From contig CAAGBC010000030.1 in the NCBI GenBank assembly GCA_900767955.1, positions 1-64,000 of the forward strand: a stretch of DNA of 64,000 nucleotides, given 5' to 3'. Every line of letters begins with the position of its first letter. Positions within the stretch are counted from its first letter, which is position 1. Of this stretch, positions 54,556-61,559 are shown in pieces. This stretch comes from Spirochaetia bacterium. Lineage in GTDB: Bacteria > Spirochaetota > Spirochaetia > Treponematales > Treponemataceae. Made by a program: the position numbers and the translations under genes. The notes beneath the pieces were generated by a model that worked only from the letters and a program-made list of their open reading frames with translations, was not told the origin of the DNA and did no database searches.

Positions 54556-55416
54556 CTATCTTAGTAAAGACAAGACATTCTGTGACATTGTGTTAGCTTG
54601 AGCCAACATAGCAGTACCAGCCTGCTGAAGTACAGAGTTCTTTGTGAATGATACCATCTGTGAAGCCATATCTGTATCACGGATACGAGATTCAGCTGCT
54701 TGAAGGTTTTCTGCAGAAATATCAAGTCCTTTTACAGCGTATTCCATACGGTTCTGGTATGCACCAAGATCTGCACGCTGTTTATTGATTTTCTTTAGAC
54801 CTTCATCAATAGTACCGATTGCGCGGTTGGCATCTTCCGGTGTAGCAAGTGAAAGTTTTGTTTCTGTACCGACTTCGCGGATTCCTAAAGCTGTTGATGA
54901 CATTGTACCAATGAATACTTGCATTCTTTGATCCATGTTTGCACCAATGTGGAACCACATAGAACCAGTAACAGCATTTTCACCTGTTGGTTGGGCAAAG
55001 CGTCCTGTAAGCATGTTCATACCATTGAATTGAGCAGAACTTGCAATACGATCTACTTCTGAAACAAGAGCAGAAATTTCAACCTGAATCTGCATACGAT
55101 CTTCGTCGCTGTAAATTCCGTTTGATGACTGAACTGCTAATTCACGGATGCGCTGCATGATATCTGTTGTTTCTTGCAAGTAACCTTCTGTTGCTTGAAT
55201 GAAACTGATACCGTTAGATGCATTCTGTGATGCCTGATTCAATCCACGAATCTGAGCACGCATTTTTTCAGAAACTGCAAGTCCTGATGCGTCGTCTCCT
55301 GCACGGTTGATTCTTTCTCCTGAAGAAAGTTTTTCCATATCTTTGTTGATACTGAGCCCTGTGACTCCCAACTGACGATTGGCATACATTGCCGACATGT
55401 TGTGGTTGATGACCAT
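54556..55416 (-). CDS. flaB: FlaB core flagellin, copy 1
   Basis: The ATG at 55416 follows AAGGAGG and gives 286 residues beginning MVINHNMSAMYANRQLG; longer upstream readings have no flagellin similarity. It shares with the second copy the AGDDASGLAVSEKMRAQIRGL signature, ELAVQSSNGIYSDEDR and the C-terminal ESRIRDTDMASQMVSFTKNS. Spirochaetes usually build the filament core from several FlaB proteins. A CsrA-type double site lies in its leader, and a sigma-28-like promoter about 160 bases upstream. Confidence 0.96.
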   Translation of the reverse strand: MVINHNMSAMYANRQLGVTGLSINKDMEKLSSGERINRAGDDASGLAVSEKMRAQIRGLNQASQNASNGISFIQATEGYLQETTDIMQRIRELAVQSSNGIYSDEDRMQIQVEISALVSEVDRIASSAQFNGMNMLTGRFAQPTGENAVTGSMWFHIGANMDQRMQVFIGTMSSTALGIREVGTETKLSLATPEDANRAIGTIDEGLKKINKQRADLGAYQNRMEYAVKGLDISAENLQAAESRIRDTDMASQMVSFTKNSVLQQAGTAMLAQANTMSQNVLSLLR

Positions 55417-55423
55417 AATGATT

Positions 55424-55459
55424 CCTCCTTGGAATGTAAAAGACAGCATCCTTGCTGTC
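55424..55459 (-). promoter_or_regulatory. CsrA-binding leader of flaB copy 1
   Basis: On the minus strand GACAGCA-AGGA-TGCTGTC (55459-55442) forms a 7-bp hairpin showing GGA in its loop; GCAAGGATGC is near the CsrA consensus ACARGGAUGU. A second AAGGAGG (55430-55424) is the Shine-Dalgarno itself. Two such sites, one in a hairpin loop and one over the ribosome site, match the arrangement known for hag of Bacillus subtilis. Confidence 0.7.
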
Positions 55460-55573
55460 CAATTTTGCAAAAATGTGCATATGTGTTTACAAGGCTGCAT
55501 CTACACACTTTTGCAAGAAACTATCTGATTGCTGCTTCATCGAAGTCGAAACAATCATGACACTTCTATTAAT

Positions 55574-55601
55574 ATATCGGAGGAATATTATAAAAACTTT
55601 A
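55574..55601 (-). promoter_or_regulatory. Probable sigma-28 promoter of flaB copy 1
   Basis: TAAA (55601-55598), a 16-base spacer and TCCGATAT (55581-55574) approach the sigma-28 consensus and resemble the site at 43332. It implies a flaB leader of about 150 bases containing the CsrA hairpin. Confidence 0.5.
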
Positions 55602-55620
55602 ATATTTTTTTTAATTTTTT

Positions 55621-56283
55621 TTATTTTTTTTCTAAATTGTTAATAATATTTACTAAAGCTCTAGTTGCTTTTCCTCTGTGGGAAATTCTATTTTTTTCTT
55701 CCGCTGTTAATTCTGCTGCAGTCATATTGTATTCTGGAAGGAAGAAGATAGGGTCGTATCCAAAACCACCAGTTCCTCTTGCTTCTTCTATTTTATTTAT
55801 AAGACAACCTTCCATAGTTTCTTGTGCGATATAAATTCTATCGTTGCCCAGATATAAAACCATTGCGCATGTGTAATGTGCAGAACGATTTCCGTTTTTG
55901 TATGGAGCATTAGGATAGTTATTTGATTTTTCAACTGCATTTAATTGCTGAATTAAGAATTCATTTTGTTCTTGTTGTGATATTTTTTTGTTATCAGGTA
56001 ATCCTTTTTCATAATTAGGACCTGCATAACGAGCAGAATAGATTCCTGGAATTCCATTTAGTGCGTCTACACAAATACCAGAATCATCTGCAATTACAGG
56101 TTTTTGAACAATTTCATATAAAGCTTTTGCTTTTTTTATACTGTTTTCATAAAATGTTGTTCCATCTTCGATAGGATTAAAATCAATTCCTTCATCTTTT
56201 GGTGTTACAATTTCGTGTTGGCTTAAGATTTGAGCCATTTCTCTTTTTTTATTTTCATTTCCAGTTGCTAAATAAATTTTCAT
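55621..56283 (-). CDS. rdgB: RdgB/HAM1 purine NTP pyrophosphatase
   Basis: The enzyme hydrolyses dITP, ITP and XTP and keeps these bases out of DNA. The 220 residues begin MKIYLATGNENKKREMAQIL and hold VIADDSGICVDALNGIPGIYSARYAG and GTGGFGYDPIFFLPEYNMT, ending KNRISHRGKATRAL, all diagnostic. No Shine-Dalgarno is evident before the ATG. Confidence 0.96.
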   Translation of the reverse strand: MKIYLATGNENKKREMAQILSQHEIVTPKDEGIDFNPIEDGTTFYENSIKKAKALYEIVQKPVIADDSGICVDALNGIPGIYSARYAGPNYEKGLPDNKKISQQEQNEFLIQQLNAVEKSNNYPNAPYKNGNRSAHYTCAMVLYLGNDRIYIAQETMEGCLINKIEEARGTGGFGYDPIFFLPEYNMTAAELTAEEKNRISHRGKATRALVNIINNLEKK

Positions 56284-56298
56284 AGATTTATTTTATCA

Positions 56299-56350
56299 AA
56301 AAGGATTAGTAGCGTCCATATTGAATGAAAATTACTAATCCTTGTTTTTT
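56299..56350 (-). terminator. Terminator between the sigma-like gene and rdgB
   Basis: AAGGATTAGTA (56301-56311) pairs perfectly with TACTAATCCTT (56333-56343). A T tract follows on both strands, longer on the plus strand. It probably ends the transcript of the gene at 56387. Confidence 0.65.
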
Positions 56351-56386
56351 TATATTTTTTTTATATTTTTTTTATATGTTTTTATA

Positions 56387-57298
56387 TTATTTTATATAAT
56401 TTTTTGCATTTTTTATATAATAAGAAATTATTCTTTCTTTCATGCCTAGTTCCTTTGCGATTTGCTTATTACTTGGAGTTATTAAACCATTACTTTTTTT
56501 TAGTTGAATTAGTTTATCATTCCAGAACTTTGTTTGTCTTTTTAAAAGATATTCTTTGTGCTCATAGTTCATGTTGTTGGATTTTAGAAAATCTAATTCT
56601 ATTTGGTATTTTCGTTTAAGGAAAAAGGCTTTATCTCTTCTTTTTTCTAATTCGCTTCGATTAACTATCTTTTTATTTAAATTTTTTAATAAAGTAGTTC
56701 TTATTTCATTTATTTTCTCCAATGGAATTTCACAAAATATGGCAATTTCTTCTAATGAATCTAAATTTATATAATTTATGTATTTCATTGTCAAAATTAG
56801 AAGTGTTTTTTTTAGATTTTTTATTCTTTTTTCGTTTTTTTCTAATAAAGAGTTTTTGTTGTTGTTACTGATGAAATTGCTTTTTTCTGATAGAGAATAG
56901 GGTTCATAAGAAACTTTCTTTTTAAAATATTCTTGGTTTTCATATAATTCTAATTGAGCTTCATAGTCTGTTTTTTGCATTATTACATATGTAGCTTCTG
57001 ATATCATTTGTGATTTTTTCTGTCTTTTTAATGTTAAATATTGAAATTTAACAAAAGATGTGAAATATGCGGAAAAAATTCCATAACCTTCTTTGTATCG
57101 TTCAAGAACAAAGTTTCCTTTTTGAAGAATTCTTAAAATTAATTCACTTTTAATTTCTTCATCGGGTATTTCACCTAAAAAGAACTTTGGATTTTTTAGT
57201 AATTCTACTGATAAAATATCCAAAGCTTCTTGATAGGTAAGTTTTTTTTCTTTAATAAGATTTGGGATTGAATTGATTGTTTCTTTTGAGATTTTCAT
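56387..57298 (-). CDS. Sigma-70-like helix-turn-helix protein
   Basis: The ATG at 57298 follows GGAG and gives 303 residues, very rich in Lys. Residues about 50-95 (ELILRILQKGNFVLERYKEG, then GIFSAYFTSFVKFQYLTL) resemble sigma-70 region 2, where a Gly-x-Phe-x-x-Tyr stretch is typical. Residues about 165-205 (LLILTMKYINYINLDSLEEI...) resemble region 4, and the end (TPSNKQIAKELGMKERIISYY) is a second helix-turn-helix. It looks like a divergent or degenerate sigma factor with an added C-terminal DNA-binding motif. Its target genes are unknown. Confidence 0.55.
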   Translation of the reverse strand: MKISKETINSIPNLIKEKKLTYQEALDILSVELLKNPKFFLGEIPDEEIKSELILRILQKGNFVLERYKEGYGIFSAYFTSFVKFQYLTLKRQKKSQMISEATYVIMQKTDYEAQLELYENQEYFKKKVSYEPYSLSEKSNFISNNNKNSLLEKNEKRIKNLKKTLLILTMKYINYINLDSLEEIAIFCEIPLEKINEIRTTLLKNLNKKIVNRSELEKRRDKAFFLKRKYQIELDFLKSNNMNYEHKEYLLKRQTKFWNDKLIQLKKSNGLITPSNKQIAKELGMKERIISYYIKNAKNYIK

Positions 57299-57355
57299 AA
57301 CACACTCCATTTTTAAATTTATAAAAATAAATTATGCAAGAAGTGTGCCAAGTTG

Positions 57356-58336
57356 TTAAATTATTCTAGCAAATTCTTTTACAATTGCAGGAATTAAAGT
57401 TTCTATTTTTCCTTGTGTACTTAATCCTGATGCATTTTTGTGACCGCCACCACCAAATTTTGCAGCAACTGAACTTACATCAACTCTGTCTTTTGAACGC
57501 AATCCTGCTGTGCAATTAGAATCAGTTTCTTGTCTAACAAAAACAACTGCTTCAACATTTTTTACTGCTAATAAAGCAGAATATAATGCATCGGAATCTC
57601 TTCCTTCTTGTCCGTATTTTTTTGTATCTTCAAGAGTTTCGTAAGTAACTATTAATTTTCCATCAAGATATGTTTCTGCATGATTTAGCATTACACCTAA
57701 TAATTTTCTTGATTGATATGATTTTCCACTTGTAATTTCATCATAAGTTTCTCGTGGATTTGCGCCTGCTTCTACAAGTCGTGCTGAAGCTAAAAATGTT
57801 TCAGTATCTTTATTTGTTAAGAATCTAAAAAATCCTGTATCAGTCATTAAACCAAAATATAAAATTTTTGCAATTTTTTCTGTCAGTTTTCCAACGCAGT
57901 TTTCGTATAAAAGCTGAACAAGTAATGAAGCAGCAGGTGATGTTGAATAAATAATTGATTGTGCGTTGTTAGGAATTTCCGCAGTTTTATGATGGTCAAT
58001 AACAAAAGTGTCTAAATTTTTTAAATCACCTTCTATTTCTCCAAGTCTATGCATTTCCGAACAGTCGCAAATGATTAATCCTGTTTGTTTTCTTTCTTCT
58101 TCCGAAAGAAATTCCATTTCATTTGTAAATTGTTTTTCGAATTTTTGTATTTCTGTTCTCTTAAAAGGGCCTGCAGATAATAATTGGTATTGTTTATTAT
58201 AATGCTTTAATATTTCTGCAATTCCTAAACATGAGGAAATACAATCGCCATCAGGTTCTTTGTGACCAATTACAATAAAAAAATTATGATTGTTTATAAA
58301 TTTTTTAAATGAATTGAATTCTTGTTCTGTTATCAT
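57356..58336 (-). CDS. nrnA: NrnA-type DHH phosphoesterase
   Basis: The enzyme degrades short oligoribonucleotides (nanoRNA) and/or 3'-phosphoadenosine 5'-phosphate. The 326 residues carry IGHKEPDGDCISS, the DHH triad in VIDHHKTAEIP, and the C-terminal DHHA1 motif GGGGHKNASG. This is the standard layout and length. It can also clear pGpG from cyclic-di-GMP breakdown, relevant given the PilZ protein at 49142. Confidence 0.93.
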   Translation of the reverse strand: MITEQEFNSFKKFINNHNFFIVIGHKEPDGDCISSCLGIAEILKHYNKQYQLLSAGPFKRTEIQKFEKQFTNEMEFLSEEERKQTGLIICDCSEMHRLGEIEGDLKNLDTFVIDHHKTAEIPNNAQSIIYSTSPAASLLVQLLYENCVGKLTEKIAKILYFGLMTDTGFFRFLTNKDTETFLASARLVEAGANPRETYDEITSGKSYQSRKLLGVMLNHAETYLDGKLIVTYETLEDTKKYGQEGRDSDALYSALLAVKNVEAVVFVRQETDSNCTAGLRSKDRVDVSSVAAKFGGGGHKNASGLSTQGKIETLIPAIVKEFARII

Positions 58337-58364
58337 ATTTTTATACCCTTAAAATTAGTTTTAG

Positions 58365-58412
58365 AAAAAAAAAGAGGTGCAAAAGATGTTTTATCTTCTT
58401 AGCAACCTCTTT
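58365..58412 (-). terminator. Terminator after the 145-residue secreted protein gene
   Basis: AAAGAGGTGC (58371-58380) pairs with GCAACCTCTTT (58402-58412) with one bulge, and the interior has a small nested hairpin. A T9 tract follows on the minus strand. Confidence 0.75.
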
Positions 58413-58436
58413 GTTTTGTGTATTAAAATTGAGAAA

Positions 58437-58874
58437 TTATAATTCTAATTCTTCCAAAGTGTCTTTATCTGTGCCTTCAAGTTGTTTTCCTGGATTTACA
58501 ACACCCCAAACAGGATTTCTCATGTCTGTTGGAATTGTGAGAATTACTTTTTTGAATTCTCCATCTTTTTTTACAACAGTCATAAAAGATTTTAATTTTC
58601 CACCAGGAAGTTTTCTAATGTGTAATTTTCTTGATTCGCCAGGAACAAATTTTGCCCATTTTTTTGGAATAACTGTTTCACCAACTCCAACTTTGTTTTT
58701 TTCATAAATAATTACATATGCTTCTTTTGAATCAAATACTTTGTAAACTGGAACATTTTCATAAGATAAAGTAGACCAGTTTGCTTCGTTGCGAATATTT
58801 CTGTCTGCAGGAACTGCAAAAGAACTACATACTGCCACAAATGTAATAAGAATTGATAGTATAACCTTCTTCAT
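58437..58874 (-). CDS. Small secreted protein of unknown function
   Basis: The 145 residues begin with a signal peptide (MKKVILSILITFVAVCSSFA). The mature part is basic and beta-rich (KAYVIIYEKNK-like strands, SRKLHIRKLPGGKLKSFM) and ends in an acidic DKDTLEELEL. It lies 15 bases after the carbamoyltransferase gene and before a strong terminator. No domain was recognised; a periplasmic protein is likely. Confidence 0.7.
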   Translation of the reverse strand: MKKVILSILITFVAVCSSFAVPADRNIRNEANWSTLSYENVPVYKVFDSKEAYVIIYEKNKVGVGETVIPKKWAKFVPGESRKLHIRKLPGGKLKSFMTVVKKDGEFKKVILTIPTDMRNPVWGVVNPGKQLEGTDKDTLEELEL

Positions 58875-58889
58875 AAGGAACCCCTTGTG

Positions 58890-59834
58890 TTAAATTATTC
58901 CAAGCATTATTGCTTTAATTGTATGCTTTCTGTTTTCTGCTTGATCCCAGACCCTGCTTGCTGTACTTTCAAATACAGCTTCTGTAACTTCTTGTCCTTT
59001 TACAGCAGGAAGACAGTGCATAAATATCGTACTGTCTTTTTTTGTTGCTTTCATTAAAGTTTCGTTTATCTGGAAAGGTGAAAGAAGTTTGATTCTTTCA
59101 TCTTTTAGATTTTCTTCACCCATTGAAACCCAAACATCTGTATAAAGACAGTCAGCGTTTTCTATAACTTCTATTTTATCACTTATTTGAATTTTTGCAC
59201 TAGATTCTTTTGCAAAAGGTTCACAAATTTTGCAAATTTTTTCACTAGGGAACAATTCTTTTGGACTGTAAATTGAAAAATTGATTCCCATTTTTGCACA
59301 AATCAACATCAATGAGCTTGCAACATTATTTCTTCCGTCTCCACAGTAAGCTAAGTGCAAACCTTTTAATGTTTCAAAATTTTCTTTTAAAGTCATTATA
59401 TCTGCTAATGCCTGTGTAGGATGATATTCATCTGTTAATCCGTTTATTACAGGAATTCCAGAATATTGAGCTAATTGTTCAACATGTTCTTGTTTGAAAC
59501 CTCTAAACTCAATTGCGTTAAACATTCTTCCAAGAACTCTTGCTGTATCTTGTACAGATTCTTTTCCACCTAACTGAATATCATCTGTTGACATAAATAC
59601 AGGATGTCCGCCTTCTTCTCCAAATGCAGTTTCAAAAGAACTTCTTGTTCTAGTTGAGCGTTTTTCAAAAATAAGAGCTATTGTTTTTCCTAAAAAGCGT
59701 TGATGAACTTCACCTCTGTGAGATTCTGCTTTTACTTGAAATGCTAAATCTAATAAAGTATTAATTTCTTTTGGAGTCCAATCTATCCAATTTAGTAATG
59801 AACGTCCTTTAAAAGGTGCCTTAAATGTTTCCAT
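58890..59834 (-). CDS. Ornithine carbamoyltransferase
   Basis: The enzyme joins carbamoyl phosphate to ornithine to make citrulline, or runs in reverse in the arginine deiminase pathway. The 314 residues show the carbamoyl-phosphate motif STRTRSSFETA, the FMSTDDIQLGGKES loop, HPTQALADIMT, the ornithine SMG loop in DVWVSMGEEN, and the catalytic HCLPA. Whether it is biosynthetic (argF) or catabolic (arcB) cannot be told; no other arginine gene is nearby. No ribosome site is clear before the ATG. Confidence 0.94.
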   Translation of the reverse strand: METFKAPFKGRSLLNWIDWTPKEINTLLDLAFQVKAESHRGEVHQRFLGKTIALIFEKRSTRTRSSFETAFGEEGGHPVFMSTDDIQLGGKESVQDTARVLGRMFNAIEFRGFKQEHVEQLAQYSGIPVINGLTDEYHPTQALADIMTLKENFETLKGLHLAYCGDGRNNVASSLMLICAKMGINFSIYSPKELFPSEKICKICEPFAKESSAKIQISDKIEVIENADCLYTDVWVSMGEENLKDERIKLLSPFQINETLMKATKKDSTIFMHCLPAVKGQEVTEAVFESTASRVWDQAENRKHTIKAIMLGII

Positions 59835-60032
59835 TCAGTCAGTTTAATTGTTTTTTCTTTTGATGTAAAGATGTAATTTTTTTTATAATAATTATCTTAT
59901 ATTTTTTTTATGGAATTTTTATGGCTTTTTTATATTTTGTTATAAAATTTATAAGTAGTTGCATTATGAAAAAAGAATGAAGTAAAGCATCAATGAAAAT
60001 TTTTGAATTGATTTGAATGTTGTTGACTGAAT

Positions 60033-60064
60033 AAAAAAAAAAGACTCACAAAAGTGAGTCTTTT
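60033..60064 (-). terminator. Terminator of tRNA-Met
   Basis: A perfect 11-bp stem (AAAAGACTCAC with GTGAGTCTTTT) with a 4-base loop is followed by a ten-base T tract on the minus strand. It directly abuts the tRNA. The stretch 59835-60032 upstream of it shows only AT-rich DNA. Confidence 0.9.
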
Positions 60065-60136
60065 AGCGACCATAGGGATTGAACCTATGACCATACGGAT
60101 ATGAGCCGTGCGCTCTACCAACTGAGCTAGGTCGCC
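60064..60136 (-). tRNA. tRNA with CAT anticodon, probably elongator Met
   Basis: The complement begins GGCGACCTAGCTCAGTTGG and has anticodon arm ACGGCTCATATCCGT (anticodon CAT). The acceptor ends in a G-U pair. The initiator's three G-C pairs in the anticodon stem are not present, so it is elongator Met or, less likely, Ile2 with lysidine. Confidence 0.9.
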
Positions 60137-60209
60137 ATACAATGTTTCTAAATAATAGTTAAAATTCAAAATTATGTCAATATCAAAAGTATGTTTTTTT
60201 AACTTTTTT

Positions 60210-60962
60210 TTATCTTAAAGCTGCATTTTTTATAATTTTTTTTGCGTGTTCAACTAATTCTATTGTTTCTTCGTTGGTGAATGGCAAAATATTGTTATAT
60301 TTTGGATTTAAGCAATTAAAATTTTCAAAATTGCTAAACATCCAAATGGCATTTTTGGGTAATATTGATGCAATTGCTTCTATATCATTTTTTGTTATTA
60401 GATGAGGAACTAAAACAGTTCTGTATTCAGTTTTTATTTTACTATTGGTTTCAATGAGTTCTATGGTTTGATTAAGCAAGTTGGTAAAATTATTGTTGTT
60501 TGATTTTTTTTCTGAAAGCAGTTCTTCCTTGTATCGGTTTGGTGATGTTTTTATATCCATTGCAACATAATCAGGACATAATTGGTCATTTTTAATTAAT
60601 TTTTCCAATTTTAAGGGATTTGTTCCATTTGTGTCTAATTTTATTTTATATCCAAGGTTTTTTGCGTATTTAATTATTAATGGAGTTGCAGGGTGGAGTA
60701 AAGGTTCACCACCACTTATTGTAATTCCTGATAAAACATTTTTTCTTAGTTCTTAATGATTAAAAACATCATCTAGTGTTGAAAAATCATCTTTTTGAGA
60801 ATTTTCATTTATTAAAACTAAATCTTTGTTGTAACAATAAGGACATCTAAGATTACAGCCTATTAAAAAAACTGCACAAGCTATATGTTCTGGGAAATCA
60901 ACAAGCGTAGTTTTTCGCAAAAATCCTATTTTTTCATTTTTAGGAAAATGATTTGAATTCAT
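60210..60962 (-). pseudogene. nrdG: Anaerobic ribonucleotide reductase activase, interrupted by an in-frame stop
   Basis: NrdG is the radical-SAM enzyme that makes the glycyl radical of NrdD. The reading frame starts at 60962 and shows the cluster motif GCNLRCPYCYN (CxxxCxxC). It then meets TAA at 60753-60755, and continues in the same frame with ELRKNVLSGITISGGEPLLH, the LDTNGTNP stretch and DYVAMDIKTSPNRY to the stop at 60210. Together this is a full-length NrdG2-type protein of about 250 residues. A single T-to-A change from TTA (Leu) would explain the stop. It may be a pseudogene, a sequencing error, or read through. Confidence 0.85.
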
Positions 60963-60964
60963 TT

Positions 60965-61489
60965 TTATTGTGCAACAGCGACAGATTCAAAAATTATAGC
61001 TAATTCTTCCACATTGTGGGCTCTGGAAATTTCTGTTCCGTCATTGTTGTAGACAATTACTGTTGGAGCTGCAAAAACGCCTTTTGAAGCAGCTTCTGTA
61101 AGTCCTTGTTCTGTATCAACATCTATGATTTTGCCTGGTAAATCAATTTTTGACATAAAATCTTTTACAGGAGGGCAGTTTGGACAAGTTTGTCTTACAT
61201 ATAATTCATAAGTGTGTGTTGAATTTATTGTTGGTGTTGCAGAATTATGTGTTTCTGCAAAAGTATCTGAGGAATTTTCTTGAATGTTAGTTGTATGAGA
61301 TTCTGAAGAAAGTTCAATAGAAAATGTTTTTCTGTTATCAAATTCGTCTCTTTTGCCTTTGTTCCAATTTTTTACTGCACGATAATATCCTACGATACGA
61401 GCATAAACTTCAGTTGGTGTTCCGTGAACATTATTTAATTCATCTTGGAGTGTTGCAATTTCGATATCAATTTCTTTTAAATCTCTCAT
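60965..61489 (-). CDS. Glycyl-radical domain of class III RNR fused to a thioredoxin-like domain
   Basis: The 174 residues join two parts. Residues 26-50 (TEVYARIVGYYRAVKNWNKG) are the C-terminal glycyl-radical segment of NrdD, with Gly34 in RIVGYYR the likely radical site. After a Ser/Thr-rich linker (57-92), residues about 93-172 form a thioredoxin/glutaredoxin-like domain with a C-P-N-C active site (Cys102, Cys105) and a VFAAPTVIVYNNDG cis-Pro loop. NrdD at 61560 lacks this segment, so the two proteins must associate to make an active enzyme. A promoter and ribosome site (GAGG) lie directly upstream. Confidence 0.85.
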   Translation of the reverse strand: MRDLKEIDIEIATLQDELNNVHGTPTEVYARIVGYYRAVKNWNKGKRDEFDNRKTFSIELSSESHTTNIQENSSDTFAETHNSATPTINSTHTYELYVRQTCPNCPPVKDFMSKIDLPGKIIDVDTEQGLTEAASKGVFAAPTVIVYNNDGTEISRAHNVEELAIIFESVAVAQ

Positions 61490-61518
61490 AATTTATTCCT
61501 CTTTTTATTTCTAGCGTA

Positions 61519-61548
61519 AATATACTTTTGGTATATTAAAGTTGTCAA
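61519..61548 (-). promoter_or_regulatory. Promoter with overlapping inverted repeat before the glycyl-radical gene
   Basis: On the minus strand TTGACA (61548-61543) and TATATT (61524-61519) are 18 bases apart. A perfect 7-bp inverted repeat, AATATAC-N5-GTATATT (61519-61537), covers the -10 and part of the spacer, as an operator would. NrdR or a redox regulator are candidates; neither consensus is matched exactly. Confidence 0.5.
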
Positions 61549-61559
61549 GTTTAATCAGG

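Noticed and set aside
55417..55500. N-terminal extension of flaB copy 1
   Set aside because: The flagellin start MVINHN has a perfect ribosome site; the upstream frame reads through the CsrA hairpin and is not flagellin-like.
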